Positions 63,821 through 64,000 of a stretch of 64,000 nucleotides of DNA are shown one piece after another. The notes under the pieces are model-generated. The model saw nothing but the letters and a program-made list of their open reading frames with translations. It ran no database searches and was not told the DNA's origin. Made by a program: the position numbers and the translations under genes. The first letter of the stretch is position 1. Each line of letters opens with the position of its first letter. This DNA comes from Flavobacterium anhuiense (GTDB lineage: Bacteria > Bacteroidota > Bacteroidia > Flavobacteriales > Flavobacteriaceae), in the NCBI RefSeq assembly GCF_004151235.1, contig NZ_JUIV01000003.1, forward strand, positions 1 through 64,000, in the 5' to 3' direction.

Positions 63821-64000
63821 TTAAATATGCGCTCTTATTTTTTCCTTCCTTTTTACAAGCAAACGTTCTAACGACTCTGCAGAAAGCTCAACCGCTTCTT
63901 CAAATGTTTTACACTGTTTTTTTACCAAAAAATCATCACCAGGAACATTAATCTTTATCTCCACCACCTTATTCTCTTTATCACTTGTTCTTTCTACTTT
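63821..64000 (-). CDS. hpf: Ribosome hibernation promoting factor, C-terminal part (cut by window edge)
   Basis: The last 59 codons of an HPF/RaiA-family protein, running off the right edge. The visible phrase VEIKINVPGDDFLVKKQC, then KTFEEAVELSAESLERLL, is typical of the end of short HPF proteins, which bind the 30S subunit and cause 70S/100S storage particles in stationary phase. The stop TAA is at 63821-63823. The N-terminal part is outside the window, so length and intactness cannot be judged. It is placed ahead of the tRNA-tuf cluster on the same strand. Confidence 0.82.
   Translation of the reverse strand, partial: KVERTSDKENKVVEIKINVPGDDFLVKKQCKTFEEAVELSAESLERLLVKRKEKIRAHI

Overview
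The window is a chromosomal segment from a Flavobacterium-like member of the Bacteroidota. Three things point there: strong AT richness, promoters of the TAnnTTTG type rather than the TATAAT type, and gene content typical of the group (ABC permease/M1 peptidase fusion, DUF3467 gene behind rpoC, both aconitases, S24 repressor-dinB-dnaE mutasome). There is no phage, IS element, CRISPR array or rRNA operon. The species cannot be named from the sequence alone.

Layout. 1-8.0 kb: a luciferase-like oxidoreductase, a DUF2975 membrane protein with its small HTH partner, an ABC ATPase followed by a fused permease/M1 peptidase, and a NodB-type deacetylase. 8.2-19.9 kb: a potassium uptake (Kdp) locus with an unusual signalling set: a sigma-54 activator, a 93-aa small protein, three micro-proteins of 25-31 aa (one is KdpF), kdpA, kdpB, kdpC, an outer-membrane porin, a truncated KdpD (sensor plus Usp domains only) and a separate membrane histidine kinase. 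19.9-21.4 kb: a ParE/RelE-type toxin-antitoxin pair and a PAP2 phosphatase. 21.4-28.7 kb: a DNA-damage island with a self-cleaving S24 repressor divergent from dinB and dnaE2-like genes, then an exonuclease/GIY-YIG fusion and alkB. 28.9-36.9 kb: mixed genes (DUF1810, amino-acid permease, lipoprotein, methyltransferase, two-component pair, LysM-NlpC/P60 hydrolase). 37.2-49.7 kb: acnA, acnB, a MoxR ATPase, a SurA-like isomerase, a surface alpha-amylase, prfC and a Cys-motif protein. 50.0-63.8 kb: the informational supercluster on the minus strand, read tRNA-Thr, tRNA-Tyr, tRNA-Thr, tuf, tRNA-Trp, secE, nusG, rplK, rplA, rplJ, rplL, rpoB, rpoC, DUF3467. The right edge cuts an HPF/RaiA gene.

The most striking unexplained structure is a population of long intergenic inverted repeats, several nested or stacked. 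Many have arms built from degenerate tandem units of 8 or 9 bases (CTAAGNNN, CACTAAGA, CACAGATTA, CGCAAAGGG). Every large gap of the Kdp locus carries a different one, some touching a stop codon or ending a few bases before a start codon. They look like mobile or slippage-grown hairpin elements that may also act as terminators, mRNA stabilisers or translation modulators.
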